Origin: Oppiella nova
Lineage: Eukaryota > Arthropoda > Arachnida > Sarcoptiformes > Oppiidae
Assembly (NCBI GenBank): GCA_905397405.1
Contig: CAJPVJ010000377.1
Coordinates: forward strand, 1 to 25,412
Direction: 5' to 3'
Length of the DNA: 25,412 bases
Of the stretch, positions 1 through 10,066 are shown piece after piece. Numbering within the stretch: position 1 is the stretch's first letter; each line of letters starts with the position of its first letter. Below the pieces are notes generated by a model. The model saw only the letters and a list, made by a program, of their open reading frames with translations, was not told the DNA's origin and did no database searches. A program made the position numbers and the translations under genes.

Positions 1-377
1 ATTTAAAAACACTTTGATTTTAAATATTCTAATTATTGGTTATTTTATCAAATACTTTTAAATGATGAGTATTTATATTAAGTAATGTTAAAATAGAATT
101 CATCATACTAATTAATATATCCCTCAAACATAATATGTATATTAATGAATTATTTTAAACACATTGTTTACTGTAAATTTTGTGTTTTGTCATTCAATTT
201 AATCATAATTGTAATTATAAAATACTAATAGTATAGTTTCATATAAAAAGTAAAAGTATAAAACCAAAGTTAATTAACTTATATTTAATTTTGAACTATA
301 GTTATTAACTTATTTTGAATTCTATAGCATTTATTTTGCATGGCATGTATTAAAATTGATAATTGTAGTTGCTGAAA
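1..377. other. AT-rich intergenic DNA, no gene seen
   Basis: Very AT-rich sequence with stop codons in every frame and no recognisable coding, RNA or repeat signal. It may be the distal flank of a gene outside the window, but nothing in it shows this. Confidence 0.6.
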
Positions 378-764
378 TATATCGGGAGTCACAACGCAAC
401 CCAACTACTTTTAATTAAAATTAAAAATATAATAATTGCCATAATCTTAGTTTTACTGCATGTATGTCTGTTTTTATACATAAAAAATTGAGAATTTCTT
501 ACAGCGCTCTGAATACAAAGCATTGATTCAATTGATGCGAGCATTCAGTGATAGTTGTATTCTTATGGTATTACGCAAAACAGACATGCATGCAGTAAAA
601 CTAAAATTATGACCAGGGTAGACAATTTATATATATTTTATAAACTCAGCATAAAATTCTAATAGATTTGCAACATTTTGGTATAGATTTTGTTAGTATA
701 ATGTAATTGCTAATATTTTTAATTTTAATTAAAGTAGTTGGTTTGTGTTGGGACACCCGATATA
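378..764. mobile_element. MITE-like foldback element with terminal inverted repeats
   Basis: The two ends mirror each other. The left end reads TATATCGGGAGTC and the right end reads GACACCCGATATA. The outer arms pair for about 55 bases (382-437 with 706-760), including a shared block around the CCAACTACTTT motif and the ATTAAAATTAAAAATAT motif. A second inner inverted pair of about 35 bases (438-474 with 578-613) shares GTTTTACTGCATG. The total is about 380 bp with no coding capacity, flanked on both sides by TATA, which fits a TA target duplication. This is the shape of a non-autonomous DNA transposon (miniature inverted-repeat element). The superfamily cannot be assigned from one copy; the TA flank would suit Tc1/mariner-type families. 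Arm divergence of perhaps 10-20 percent suggests it is not very recent. Confidence 0.7.
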
Positions 765-1503
765 ATAATCTCATATTATAAGATAGTTACATGCCGATGT
801 CTACTAGACCAGTAAATAATAAGTTAAACAGTTCTAGATTTTGTTTGTTTCACTAACTTAATGGCACCGGTAGCTGTTAAATACAAGCCACTGAAAGCTA
901 TGTTTTTCACAGCTTATTATTAATGATAAAGAATGCAATGATAAATGAATACCTGTGTCACTAATAAACAACTATTGGCATAAAAGTTATACAAAAAATG
1001 TATTTAAAGAAAAACAAAAATTCAATAAATTTTCACACTTTCAACAATTTTGTACGAAACATATCATTAAATATTTTGAGAGTTTATATATTGTTTCAAC
1101 ATTTTAGACATTAAGTCAATAGAATTTTATGACTTTTTATGCAAATTACACATAATTTTCACTTATATTTACTATTATTATATCTATTATTTAAATGTAT
1201 AGACGAATATTAGAAAAGTATATTTCTTTGTACATAAAGTTGATAATTATTTCAATAAAACCTTTAATCTTTATTTTAGTATTTTTGAAAACTTATTTTG
1301 TCTCATACTGTATGTCTGAAACGCCTTTTGTCTCACAAGTAATAATTTATTTAATTATAACTCAATAGACTCTCAAATATAGCTTTCTTTCGATATAGTC
1401 TATAAATATTTGTTAAAAGGGTAATTTATCATCTAAAATTTATTACTGTGAATTATATAAGATTTTAATATAACTTCAATACATGTATAAACTTATTAAA
1501 CAA
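765..1503. other. AT-rich intergenic DNA
   Basis: There is no open frame of note and no recognised motif. Scattered AATAAA strings occur, as expected by chance at this base composition. Confidence 0.55.
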
Positions 1504-1627
1504 ATCTGAGAGGCCAATCCCAATAGTGTATCAGAAAAAACTTTAATCTTAATCTTTCATAAAAGTAATATTGAAAGATTAAGATTAAGGCACTTTTCTG
1601 ATACACTATTGGGATTGGCCTCTTAGA
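1504..1627. repeat. Long hairpin-forming inverted repeat (MITE or small-RNA hairpin)
   Basis: Two arms of 56 bases (1504-1559 and 1572-1627) are reverse complements, separated by a 12-base loop. The outer 32 bases of each arm, around the core GGCCAATCCCAATAGTGTAT, pair with a single mismatch. The inner 17 bases around CTTAATCTTAATC also pair, with a short mismatched stretch between. If transcribed, the RNA would fold into a stem of more than 50 base pairs. The structure suits either a tiny foldback transposon or the precursor of small RNAs. No coding potential and no clear target-site duplication were found, so the class is open. Confidence 0.75.
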
Positions 1628-2895
1628 TATAGCTTTAATATAAAGTATAAGAATTTTTGATTAAACTAAAATCGATTTATTGTTAAAAATAGATGAAAGG
1701 CTTTATAGGTTTAGGTGAATGTGTGGCACAAGTCATGACAAAAGACAATAATCTGTTTGATGGCAATAATGAAGTGATGGCAACCAATGAGAGGAAGCAT
1801 TGGAGGGCAGGTGTCTTCTTTAGCTTGAATGCTAAGCTCTTGCATACATTGAGTACAGTTATAATGGCTAACACCTACTTAATATGACAGACTCGGAACT
1901 GGCACTTCTCCACAATCGCAGTCACAATGAGAGCAATCACTAATTAAAGTGATTCAAGTATTGGCATAAAAACAGTGAATCAGTTATTCATTCACTTATT
2001 TACAACTGGTCGCCAAAAACAATTACAGCGCTAACTAAACTCAGTAATAATGGTAACAACTAATAACAGTTTGTATTTAAGTCCATTCTTTGGGACACGA
2101 GTCAAATGAATTTCATTATAGAGTAGAGACAACTAAATCTGAAAATATGGTAATTATTTGGTTTAACTGAAGGCAAACGTATTACAAATATAACGGTTTC
2201 TTTAAAGTATTTCATTAGTTTATAACAGAAAAATATTGTAAAAATCATCTGCTCTTTGAACACTTTATATTCTGCAGAATTTTTATGTCAAGAATTTGAA
2301 TTGATTTCCTATTAAATGCACGCGTTTTGGATAACTCTTTGATTTAGTTTTATTAGATCTATAGATAAGATATTTGCGGATAATATGACCGAACGATTTG
2401 TTAAGCGATATGTTATTTGTAAATATATTAATACCTGTTATATGAAAATATGATTATTGTATAGTTTGTCTTAAAATTAATGATTTTATTTTGAAAATAT
2501 TTCTACAAAATTTGAAATTAAAGTAAAGTTGATGGAGAAAAATGACTTAATGTCAGTCCACTTGCAATAATAAGCTAGATGATTGTATTTGAAGATTATC
2601 TGTAATTTACAGCATTTATATCATTTGAAATTCCATTCAATTGTGTCTATACTATAGTCTATATCTTAGAGTAAGAGATAGTATAGGAAACAAGTGAGCG
2701 GTCAGTGACCAAAACAAGTCATTAATAATATCGAAAGCATTTATATCTATTATAACAAAATAAAAATCATTTTGGAGACAAACATAAGATAAGCTGTGAG
2801 TAGTTTTGCAAAAGTATTGGCAAAGATTTACGGCACAAAATTTCTGATCGCATTTAAACTACATAACTAAATGGTGGCCGACATGCAGACAACTG
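1628..2895. other. Intergenic DNA with a less AT-rich patch
   Basis: Mostly AT-rich. The patch 1690-1950 is less AT-rich and open for about 63 codons on both strands, but neither translation resembles a known family, and no splice or promoter signals frame it. The rest shows nothing recognisable. Confidence 0.45.
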
Positions 2896-3038
2896 AGTGC
2901 CAGTGTTAGGCAAAAGTGCTCACCTGCTTGCCCCAGGCTATCGGTGCTGTGATTGTATTGCTGGAGCTGAGGATGGGCTCATGGAGGCGCGTGCAGGCCC
3001 TCACTTCAGCTCGTGGCCATTTGCACACATTCAGAGGG

Positions 3039-3049
3039 GAGAGAGAGAG

Positions 3050-3084
<35 letters not shown>
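3039..3084. repeat. GA dinucleotide microsatellite
   Basis: About 23 GA units run here with one GC interruption near 3051. The tract sits in a locally GC-richer stretch (2880-3250). GA tracts can bind GAGA-type factors in arthropods, but nothing else marks this one as regulatory. The short open frames across it encode only alternating Glu-Arg or Leu-Ser and are composition artefacts. Confidence 0.9.
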
Positions 3085-3087
<3 letters not shown>

Positions 3088-4189
3088 CTGTAGAGAAGAA
3101 AAGACCGCTTTTGACTAAAACGAAAAATGTTAACAAACATTCAATTTGTGGCTTAAATTATGCCTCAGACTAATGGCAGTGCACAGGGATGTAATGTTAC
3201 AGACCAAAGACCAGTGCATCGGTGCTGATGGCCAGTGCACTGATCACAGGGATGTTGATGTAGTAAAGCGAAGGTCACTTAAATTGCTTTATTGTTATGT
3301 GTTTTTAGTTAATTCACGTAATTTTACGCATCGAAGAGACAAATGTATAAAATATATTACGAGAAAAGAAGAAAATGAGTAAAAAAGAGGATTTTCTGTA
3401 AAAAACAATGCATTCAATGCATTCACAGACAACTAATTCAATGCTAAGCTTAGACTCGAGGAGTGTTTTGTGTTTTCTTCATTGAATGATTTGAATGAAA
3501 GTGACTTTTGAGTGAATTTTGAGAAATAGTTTGTGTTAGAAATGGTCATAAAAAGGTCAAACTTAGAGCACAAGAGGTTGTGGAGTGAGAAATGAAGGCG
3601 AATTACACGTGAATTGAAAGGCATGCAAATTAGACACACCGACAGCTGCACCAGACCTACAGTGATGAGCACCGATACCCAGATTTATTGAATTCTTTAG
3701 AATAGATTACGTATCACATAATTATTATTTATTTTGCTTTCAATTATTTACTTTGAGATTATTTTTATTGTATTCTTTATAGTCATTTCCAAAATGTATT
3801 GATATATATCGGCATTTTTGTCTGACTTTTTTATTTGTTCGTTAATTTCAGTACACAATACATGGGAAGCTGTGTTATAGTACAAGTGCTCGAGTCGTAC
3901 GACCTCTTATTGATTAGTGGATAAGAAGTGCCCAAATGCTGATATCCATAATTAATGGACAATAGTCTTAAGGCAATTGACGGCGCGTGCCGTTGCAGAA
4001 GTCAAGTCACTATAAATTATATCTGAGAGCACTGGCAGTTGATTGGACGCCACTCTTTCAGGTGCACATAGTATATGCAATCACTGTTTGGCCAAAACTC
4101 AATCACTGCTCACTCCTCACTCCTCTCCCCATTCTGTGTGTCTGTGAGCCCAGCCATCAAAGCCAACCCAAACTGATACACACGAGACA
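3085..4189. other. Intergenic DNA upstream of the bHLH gene
   Basis: No gene is supported. It may hold distal control sequence for the downstream bHLH gene: a CAGGTG E-box lies at about 4060, and a second TATA-like string (TATAAAT) at 4011-4017 could be an alternative promoter. Short open frames here have no recognisable content. Confidence 0.45.
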
Positions 4190-4226
4190 TATATAACACT
4201 TCATCCCATTTATCCGACTCTTAGTT
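4190..4226 (+). promoter_or_regulatory. Candidate core promoter of the bHLH gene
   Basis: TATATAA at 4190-4196 is followed at the expected spacing by a TTAGTTT initiator-like string (4221-4227), with the A of the putative start site at about 4223, 33 bases from the first T of the box. This would give a 5' leader of about 220 bases before the ATG at 4447. An earlier TATAAAT at 4011 is a weaker alternative. Confidence 0.45.
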
Positions 4227-4446
4227 TGAATCACGACTCCATCGACTGATGAACTCTCACTCTCTGAGCCCTTATGACTAACTGAGCGTTTGATACCATT
4301 GTCTGATTAGTCCCGCATTATCTATACCAGCATTATGTCCTAAAACACTGAGTTTTCATTATATTATTCTAACTTTTAATATTAATATTTTAATTAAATT
4401 CTGGGCACAAATTTTGCAAATATTCTTCAAACAAAGAGTTTATAAA

Positions 4447-5330
4447 ATGCAAGAACTTATTGATCATCAGTTACACCACTCGGGGTTTGTTGTAATCGCA
4501 CCTCAAGTCAATTATATGCCAGCGCTTACAAGTCCGACAGACACTCCATCGCCTCCTAATAACAATTGGATGAGTGTTTCGCCAAATCTCTGTTCAATCC
4601 ACTCCTCATACGAGCGTCAATTCATAAGCGATACCAACACTTATACCTTTCCGAGTCATATGAATACTATATCTCCACCGCTTCAACAAAAGCCTTCAAT
4701 CGGTCACAACTACTTCCAGTCAGAACCCGAGTCATTGTCTAATCAATCGGAACCTCAATCCATAACTCCAACACTTATCACCTCCAATAAGTCCGCTGCC
4801 AAGAAAAAGTAAGTTCAAACTCAATAATCTGTCAATTCTTTAAGAATTTGCACATTTGTGCATTATTAGTGCAGTCCTTAATCATAATAATGAATGAATA
4901 AATTGTTATAAATGTTAATATGAATAGGAAGGCCACAAAGACGACATATAAGCACATCCCTCATCGTGAGAAACCCATACATTTGGTGGCGCGAAGGAAT
5001 GCCCGCGAGAGACGGCGTGTGCAGGCAGTGAACAGCGCTTTCGTAAGATTAAGGAAATGCGTGCCCATTGAGAACCGCAACAAACGACTGTCCAAAGTGA
5101 AGACATTGCATCGCGCCATTGAATACATCGCTTCCCTTCAGGACCTCATACGAGAGGCTGACCAACAAGAAGGTAGTGTTGCCGACGAATCCAATGAGCA
5201 GTTCAATGGATTCATTAAATCTGAGATCGAGTGCACAGAAAAAAAGTTTAATAAAGAGAATAGAATTGGAGATCAGAAATGGATTGAAACGGTATTCAAT
5301 GAATGGCACTCTTTTGGTACATTTCACTGA
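4447..5330 (+). CDS. Achaete-scute-like bHLH transcription factor, two exons
   Basis: Exon 1 is 4447-4808 and exon 2 is 4928-5330. They are joined by a 119-base intron with GTAAGT at the donor and AATAG at the acceptor; the frame is kept (AA|G gives Lys). The product is 254 residues. Residues about 141-194 form a basic helix-loop-helix: a basic stretch ending ARRNARERRRVQ, with the Glu that contacts E-box DNA, then helix 1 (VNSAFVRLRKCVP), a short loop, and helix 2 (RLSKVKTLHRAIEYIASLQ). The KLSKV-TL-AIEYI-LQ signature and short loop are typical of the achaete-scute/ASCL family of proneural or lineage factors, which bind E-boxes as heterodimers with Daughterless/E proteins. The N-terminal 140 residues are Ser/Pro/Asn/Gln-rich and look disordered; the first exon ends in a Lys run. 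The start is the first in-frame ATG. Placement within ASC (rather than a PTF1/Fer-type relative) is probable, not certain. A poly(A) signal AATAAA lies at 5550. Confidence 0.85.
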
Positions 5331-5859
5331 TTTTGTGAACATTTTTCTGTAATATAGGATTTCAGCAATTTTTCCGATTCGTATGTAAATAATAATTATA
5401 GTAATTACCGATACCTCAAATGCATTCCTTAAACATTTGTACTTCAATCCAAAATCCTCCAAATGTGAAATAATATAAACTATCACTAAACACTATGCAC
5501 TTAAAAAAGTTTATATTTAAATATTCTTGTTTTATCCAAATTATGTTGAAATAAAACATTTATTTTTGTAACATTAAATGATTATTTAACATTTTATTAA
5601 AATAAATATTTGTTTAATTTTTTGTATAATTAATTATTACTACATGATTATATGATTAAAATGATAAAATATTATATAAATTAATAGTTAAATGTGTTAA
5701 ATTGAAATAATTATTTTACATCAATGATAAGATGATATTTTATAGCATTTATAATCTTATAAAATAAATAGCTAGTAAAACATCTTCTTCATTATTCTTT
5801 AGTTGTATTTTATTAATATTTTTATAAGTTTCAAATTCTGTAGATTCTGTTTTATTGTC
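5331..5859. other. 3' flank of the bHLH gene, AT-rich
   Basis: It contains the probable 3' UTR with AATAAA at 5550-5555, then AT-rich DNA without other signals. Confidence 0.5.
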
Positions 5860-6280
5860 TCTTATCGTAATAAGAGCGCTAAAGTTAGATGTTATTGAAA
5901 CGTGCGTTAGGTATGAAATGATTTATCAAATGAGTGCCTAATCTTTTGTTTTAATCATCGCTCAGACAATGGTTATAGTAGTGAATCATTGGTTGGGGGA
6001 TGAATGGCAAGAATATTATTGTGGTGTTTGTATAGACATAACAATTGCTCACAAAACCATATTCTTTAGTGCTATACCCGTCTGTATGATCCGTAATGTA
6101 GTGTACGGTATAGAGCGCTGTCAAGTGAGCAGCTGAGCCTAACTCCAGGTGCTGTAGTATTTATTATTAGTGCATCTTTAAAGGCCAAAAACTGCTAATT
6201 TAGTGCAGTTGTGAATCACAAATTAGAAATGAGGTGCCGTTCATCTTCCCGACCCTCCGCTCGCTATTTATAAGGTAATC
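5860..6280. promoter_or_regulatory. GC-richer island with paired E-boxes, candidate enhancer
   Basis: This stretch is clearly less AT-rich than the desert around it. It carries CAGCTG at 6130-6135 and CAGGTG at 6146-6151, 16 bases apart, and a TATTTATAAG box at 6265-6274 after a pyrimidine-rich GC block. The E-boxes are the site class bound by ASC/Daughterless dimers, and the bHLH gene ends 800 bases upstream, so an autoregulatory element is an attractive guess. No coding frame covers it. A small hairpin pairing GCTATACC with GGTATAG lies at about 6070-6118. Confidence 0.35.
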
Positions 6281-7621
6281 GACACTAATTATAAAGTCAA
6301 TGCAAAATTACTAATAGTTTTATGTCCGCAAAATTATATATTTATAAGACTTTTATAAGACTTTTATTTTCCCATCAAGAGTTTATTCACAAAAAGTAGG
6401 TCTTGTTTTGACAGAATATTTGAATTAATATTTAATCAATCTTTTAGGATATTTATTAAATATTGAAAATTTGTATACAAATATTTGTGCAATTTTATAA
6501 TACAATAAAGAAAAATTACTATATTTTGCTTTCATTTTTAACATTTGTTTATTTCGAAGAAGTTTTTTGATTACTTTGTTTTAGGAATAAAATAATTTAT
6601 TTTCTATAAAAACTTATCATTAATTCGTGTCAATTAAAAACAGATAAATATAATCCATGTAAAAACTATTAATTAAACAACTATTTTAGAATATCATAAT
6701 CACTGATAATAAATTAAATAAAAATTAAATTTTAAAATAAATATATAAATCTATTGTCTAATGTTAAAGATCCAAATGATCCATCATTTTATTATTTATT
6801 ACTTTGAAAGTAGATTTAAGTGGTTAACTGTAAGTAAAAAATGTTGCACTTCTTGGGAGTTAATTTTTAAAAACAAGATTAGATTAAAGCTCACAATACA
6901 CAGAATATTACACTTTACTGTTACTGCAGAGTGTACTGTAAGAGGCATTCTTACAATTGAGTATTTTTTTTGTCAAAATGTTTGTCGATTTTATATTTTC
7001 TTCAAAGAATTGCAATATTTGAAACTCAAATAACATTAGATATAATCAATATATTGCGTGTTTAGTATAATTAGCACCTGATGGCTGGTTTTGGCTACAA
7101 ATATGAGTTAATGGCAAATAGTCTATCATATAGTTTATGAGTTTTAGCTCTAAAATCCAAATCATAAACTAAAACAGTTTCTCAAAAACTATATGAATTA
7201 CATATGAAAACAGTTCTCAAATACATTATTATTATGTATGATGGCTATGATGGCACAAATTCTTTATTAAAGCCTTTAGTTTTAAAAAGCAATTATTGAA
7301 GTCATATAATGATAATAATTTATCGTAAACTACACTCAATGCCAGAGATGTTGTAATGTATTAGAAGAGAGCAGTGGTCCGACTACTGGCCCTCTCGTGT
7401 GCCTCATCCATGAGACTACCGAAGCGGACGTTTATGTTTTTGAACGAAACAAATAATTTATTCGTATAATACACGAGTTGAGCGCCTCCAGCATACATTC
7501 ACTTTGGAAAGGTAGCACTTCTTACAATCAATTTGTTATAAAATCCAACAAATATATTATAATATGAGTAAAATTATTTGAAATCATTATCATATGTTTT
7601 GCTCTTAAAATAAAACTTTAT
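6281..7621. other. AT-rich desert with one small GC-richer patch
   Basis: No gene is supported. A 90-codon open frame at 6761-7033 starts with ATG but has no recognisable content, and its composition matches the AT-rich background. The patch 7335-7510 is GC-richer and unexplained. Confidence 0.45.
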
Positions 7622-7878
7622 TTTTACGCAAAATAACATTTTAATGAGATATCGCGTGAAAAGTAAGAAAATTGCTGCACTTATCCTCATAACAGTATAA
7701 TCCAGTCGTCCATTGGATCCTATGGTATGAAGTATATTATATTTGTGAATTTTACGCAAAATAACATTTTAATGAGATATCGCGTGAAAAGTAAGAAAAT
7801 TGCTGCACTTATCCTCATAACAGTATAATCCAGTCGTCCATTGGATCCTATGGTATGAAGTATATTATATTTGTGAAT
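7622..7878. repeat. Exact tandem duplication, two 128-bp units
   Basis: Unit 1 is 7622-7749 and unit 2 is 7750-7877 (the match extends one base further). I can find no difference between the two by eye across 128 bases. Each contains GAGATATCGCGTGAAAAG and CCAGTCGTCCATTGGATCC. The unit is not coding. Perfect identity means a very recent duplication or a sequence-assembly artefact. Confidence 0.95.
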
Positions 7879-8382
7879 ATTAAGTAAAACGTATAAAAAT
7901 TTTCCTATTAAAAATAATTAAAATTAAAAAATTATTAACCGTTACTTTTTAATATCAGTTAGCGGGATTACATCTATTTTTATACTATTTTTAAAAATAT
8001 AAAATAATATTTAAATTAAAAATTATTTGTATAAACTACTGTACTGTATAGTGTATGGTTAATTATATAATATATTCAATAATTTCTAAAACTATAAAGT
8101 GTAATTATAAAAATTAAATGTTTTTGATAAAGAATTTATATGAGTATTAAAATGAATGAAAACTCTGAACTTTTATGTAAACAATTGCATGATGACTGTA
8201 ATATAAATTATATTATATAATTAGCATTGAAATTGATTTAATCTTTTGAGAAATGTTTGAATCACTTGAGGAATTGATGGTATTCTGTATGCATCGGAAT
8301 GTGTTATTCACTCATAAATGATAACCAAAATAATCGGATAATAAAAGCAATTACTGTCGCCTCTGTTTAGTAGTTAGCGATT
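7879..8382. other. AT-rich intergenic DNA
   Basis: No coding or repeat signal was found. It forms the upstream flank of the promoter at 8383. Confidence 0.5.
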
Positions 8383-8418
8383 TATAAATATGTATTAATT
8401 TGTAATAATATATCAGTC
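8383..8418 (+). promoter_or_regulatory. TATA plus TCAGTC initiator core promoter
   Basis: TATAAA at 8383-8388 lies 32 bases before the A of TCAGTC (8413-8418), which matches the arthropod initiator consensus TCAGTY exactly at the canonical TATA spacing. A clean splice donor follows 155 bases downstream, so the whole reads as a promoter and a first exon. Confidence 0.65.
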
Positions 8419-8573
8419 GTTGTGTTGTTTAATCTAAACATTATTTAAAATTCGATATTTAGTGTGAATTAGTTATTAAAGAATGGATTTTAAGCGAAAT
8501 CCCCTCAGATTTAAAGAGAGAGAAACCAAAAGTTATTAAAAACTGTGGACACGATTGCCCTTTGGATGAACAG
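8415..8573 (+). other. Probable untranslated first exon with a short upstream ORF
   Basis: From the predicted start at 8415 the sequence runs to a strong donor (GAACAG, then GTGAGTGAG from 8574). Inside is a 19-codon reading frame (ATG at 8483, ending at 8539). A second ATG at 8566 runs into the donor but is not in frame with the next gene through the acceptors I tested. The most economical reading is a 5' UTR exon spliced across an intron of about 1.4-1.5 kb to the coding exon at 10067. The acceptor is not clear; AG at 10046 or 10050 is possible but has a poor pyrimidine tract. Confidence 0.45.
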
Positions 8574-10040
8574 GTGAGTGAGTGTTGTGTGAGTTTGGGC
8601 TCAAATTCTGTAGCAATCGTTGCCTTCCATTATGTAATGAATAATTTTCTTTCATTTAACTCTTATAGTACTAAATAAATGTTTTAATACAATATATTTG
8701 TGAGAAATTCAGCTTTAGATCAAAGTTTGAACTCAAAATTTAAGATTTTTAATAAAAGTATGATTAAAAAATGAGAAATTTTATCTTATATAAAATATTG
8801 CTTTAATAATATTTCATCGACTCGTTTGGCATAAAATTCCTCGTTTTAAAAACTCATTTGTAGCCAAATTTGTCAGAATTAATGACTAAAATATATATTA
8901 ATTATAGGAATTTCTAAAAAATTATTAAGTTGTTGTAAAATACACAATATTTATTTAGTAAATTCATTCTTTGTATTAAATTTTAAAAGTTATTAATATT
9001 TGATAATTTATAACATCGATCTACTCGTGCTATAAGTGAGGCCCACATCACACGACGCCTAACACTTAATTATGTTTAAACTTGTTATAAAAGTTGCTAA
9101 ATTTATATAATTTTGTCATTTGTCTAAAATGCAAACAAATGCACTCAAAGTACATAATTCTCACAAAAATATCGATAAAGTATTAAAGAATAGTTTCGTG
9201 TCATAAGAACCAAGAATTTAAAATGAAAACTATTATAAATTACACTCTTTTTGATTAATTTGAAAGCCTTTAATCCAGGTTTTTGTAGTTTGCGTGACAT
9301 AAGAGTATAAAGATTACCTTAAAATACTTTTCGAAGTAAAATTCTTTTGGTTTTATTACATAATAGATTGTTTGCTATATTTTTGGGTAAAATGTTACTA
9401 AAAATGATTCATTTATACAAATATAAATGCAAATGATCTTGTTTGGATAAATATTTTCATTTTCTTTGTAATTAAAACAAATAAAAATAAATTTAACATA
9501 ATATAGTGACTGAATTATAAAATTTATGTTTATAGTATTCATTTACCGTTAGAAATAAATTACTTTTTATAACGTTTAGGAACTCATTAAATCCCAACTC
9601 ATTATATTGGATGTCTTGATTTGTAACATAATTAGGTGTTTAATGTCAAACCATAGAAATTGATGTCTTAAAGTTAGGAACTAACGGCAAACTCAAAAAA
9701 TACCAAAAATACAACTACTGTATTAAAATTATTTAAAATTTAATTTTCTATATAATTTGAATAATTTTTAAACTAATAAAATAAATACATATTTAAAAAT
9801 ATTAAAAATAAAAATGTATTATATTTGGTCTAAAATCAGTGGTCTATTACTAAAATACAAGGTAACTATGAGTGATTTAACACGTATTTTGACAACTTAT
9901 TTTGACATCACGAGATTTATTTACAAAGAGTATATTAGATTTGTATAAATTCACGAGATTGTAATATATTGTCAAATAAGACAATTTAATTCCATTTTAA
10001 TCAAATCTTTAACTGATTTAAAACGAGAAATAAAATATCC
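8574..10040. other. AT-rich stretch, probable first intron of the downstream gene
   Basis: It contains no open frame of note. It begins with the donor GTGAGT, ends just before the coding exon at 10067, and shows no promoter as good as the one at 8383. Confidence 0.35.
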
Positions 10041-10066
10041 ACAAAGAAAGGCATTAATTGCAAACT

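Noticed and set aside
1683-1887. Overlapping 63-64 codon frames on both strands
   Set aside because: Neither translation resembles a protein family, and no splice or promoter signals frame them. Open frames on both strands of a short patch are likely chance.
2897-3382. Several 73-85 codon frames across the GA tract
   Set aside because: They exist because the GA repeat is open in many frames (Glu-Arg or Leu-Ser runs).
3433-3672. 79-codon minus-strand frame
   Set aside because: No recognisable content and no supporting signals; Ser/Leu-rich composition as expected by chance.
3987-4196. 69-codon frame upstream of the bHLH gene
   Set aside because: It opens on a non-ATG codon, has no recognisable content and overlaps the promoter region.
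6761-7033. 90-codon ATG frame in the AT-rich desert
   Set aside because: Phe/Ile/Lys/Tyr-rich composition mirrors the AT background; no family or signals. It could be revisited if transcripts are found.
7622-7878. CRISPR-like array
   Set aside because: Only two long adjacent identical units without spacers, in a eukaryote; it is a simple tandem duplication.
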